DNA from: an uncultured Blautia sp. | GTDB taxonomy: Bacteria > Bacillota > Clostridia > Lachnospirales > Lachnospiraceae | NCBI GenBank assembly: GCA_945872375.1 | Contig: CAMBYR010000007.1 | Location: 1-23,162, forward strand | Reading direction: 5' to 3' | DNA: 23,162 nt | In this document: in pieces, positions 22,395-23,162 of the stretch | Numbering within the stretch: the stretch's first letter is position 1 | How the letters are laid out: each line of letters opens with the position of its first letter | Position numbers and translations under genes: made by a program | Notes under the pieces: generated by a model | Seen by the model: only the letters and a program-made list of their open reading frames with translations | What the model was told of the DNA's origin: nothing | The model's database searches: none

Positions 22395-23162
22395 ATGAAA
22401 CAATTCAAAAAACTCTCTTTCCGGACTCAGATTTTTCTCTCTTCGCTGATCGTTATCGTTTTGCCCTCCGTTTTGCTGAGTGCTTTCGCCGCCAACAAAC
22501 GCTCTGAACAGATCTCCATGGAATACAATACTTCCACGGCTGCCATCCTCACCCAGATGAATCAGAGTATTGATACTCTTCTGCAAAATGCCAGTAAAAT
22601 TGCAGATACTCCGCTTCTGAATGACGAGGCACGAATCGCCATGATTACCAATTATGGAGATGATTATCTCGGGTACGCTCAGGGTTCCTATCTTTTCCGA
22701 AACCTCATGCGGCAGACCAACCGATTAAACAGCGAGCTCATGACCTGCGTGTTCCAGAATCGTTACGGCTATTCCTTCGAATATAATGTTCATACGGCAC
22801 AGCACCAGCGTCAGATTGAGGAAAACATTAATAAATGGGCCGATATTGCCCGAAACACGAAAAATCACATGTATTTTGCCAGGCTTTCCCAATCCGACGG
22901 TACCGGAAATGAAGTGATTCCCATGATCAAAATTCTTCTCGACGGTTATGATTACCGGGAAATCGGAATCTGCTACTGTGAGATCAATTTCAAACCGATC
23001 ATGGAGATTCTGGAGTCTTCCAGAGATACGGAAAATACACTGCTGATCTATAATGCAGACAATGAACTGACCTATTCCACCAATTCCAATTATCTGCAAA
23101 ATCCGGAAGAGTACCGGGACTTTCTGTCTGCTCTTTCCGAATTTGCCAATACACTGGAAGAC
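22395..23162 (+). CDS. YesM-type sensor histidine kinase, N-terminal part (cut by window end)
   Basis: An open frame of 256 codons from the ATG at 22395 to the window edge with no stop. AAAGGAG lies 10 nt upstream. The protein begins MKQFKKLSFRTQIFLSSLIV, with a single membrane segment at about residues 13-35 and a long extracytoplasmic region rich in polar residues, as in YesM/LytS-type kinases. The second membrane segment, HAMP, HisKA-like and ATPase domains would lie beyond the window. Identification rests on this layout plus the YesN-type regulator in the divergent operon, the usual YesM/YesN-plus-CUT1 arrangement of Firmicutes. It should sense the ABC transporter's ligand or a related compound. 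Confidence 0.82.
   Translation, partial: MKQFKKLSFRTQIFLSSLIVIVLPSVLLSAFAANKRSEQISMEYNTSTAAILTQMNQSIDTLLQNASKIADTPLLNDEARIAMITNYGDDYLGYAQGSYLFRNLMRQTNRLNSELMTCVFQNRYGYSFEYNVHTAQHQRQIEENINKWADIARNTKNHMYFARLSQSDGTGNEVIPMIKILLDGYDYREIGICYCEINFKPIMEILESSRDTENTLLIYNADNELTYSTNSNYLQNPEEYRDFLSALSEFANTLED

Noticed and set aside
22251..22586. Minus-strand 111-codon frame across the divergent promoter
   Set aside because: It covers the repeats and promoters and runs antisense to the kinase start; no protein features.
22725..23099. Minus-strand 124-codon frame near the window end
   Set aside because: Antisense to the kinase coding region, which is open to the window edge in the plus direction.

Overview
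The window is a gene-dense chromosomal stretch of a low-to-mid GC Firmicute, most likely a gut Lachnospiraceae-type Clostridium relative. The reasons are strong AGGAGG-type ribosome binding sites, an ECF riboflavin transporter under an FMN riboswitch, a YesM/YesN-type two-component pair beside a CUT1 sugar ABC transporter that lacks its own ATPase, and clostridial-type glycogen phosphorylase and AraC proteins. I saw no rRNA, tRNA, CRISPR array or insertion sequence. Most genes are on the minus strand.

Layout. (1) 1-192: the end of a ketopantoate-reductase-like gene, converging on glgP (220-2472, minus) across a shared hairpin. (2) 2621-3496: an AraC/cupin regulator divergent from glgP. (3) 3543-5146, minus: a riboflavin operon with a near-consensus promoter, FMN riboswitch, intrinsic terminator, ribU and a NUDIX hydrolase. 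(4) 5171-11810, minus: a catabolic operon in transcription order rhaM-like mutarotase, TRAP transporter dctQ-dctM-dctP, arabinose/fucose-isomerase-like enzyme, Ldh2-type dehydrogenase, HpcH/HpaI aldolase. It has a clear promoter (TTGACA-18-TATAAT) and an internal terminator-like hairpin after the isomerase. A GntR/FCD regulator (12097-12870) sits just upstream with its own promoter and a strong terminator. (5) 12989-22231, minus: a second operon in the order UroD-like Zn-methyltransferase-type protein, CUT1 solute-binding protein, [attenuator hairpin], two CUT1 permeases, YesN-type response regulator, M20 dipeptidase, aldo/keto reductase, L-cysteine-desulfidase-like Fe-S lyase. (6) 22395-23162, plus: the N-terminal part of the partner YesM-type sensor kinase, divergent from operon 5 and cut by the window edge.

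How it works together. Operon 4 looks like a kinase-free route for a sugar acid or deoxysugar: TRAP import, anomer equilibration, aldose/ketose isomerisation, NAD(P)-linked oxidation or reduction, then retro-aldol cleavage to pyruvate plus an aldehyde. Operon 5 combines carbohydrate-type uptake with enzymes for peptide cleavage, cysteine desulfuration and possibly methyl transfer, all probably under the adjacent two-component system. The divergent promoter region between the kinase and operon 5 holds two exact 11-bp direct repeats 22 bp apart plus one inverted copy, placed where an AraC-type response regulator would be expected to bind. The substrates of both operons are unknown from sequence alone. 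These two operons are the parts most likely to be undescribed biology.
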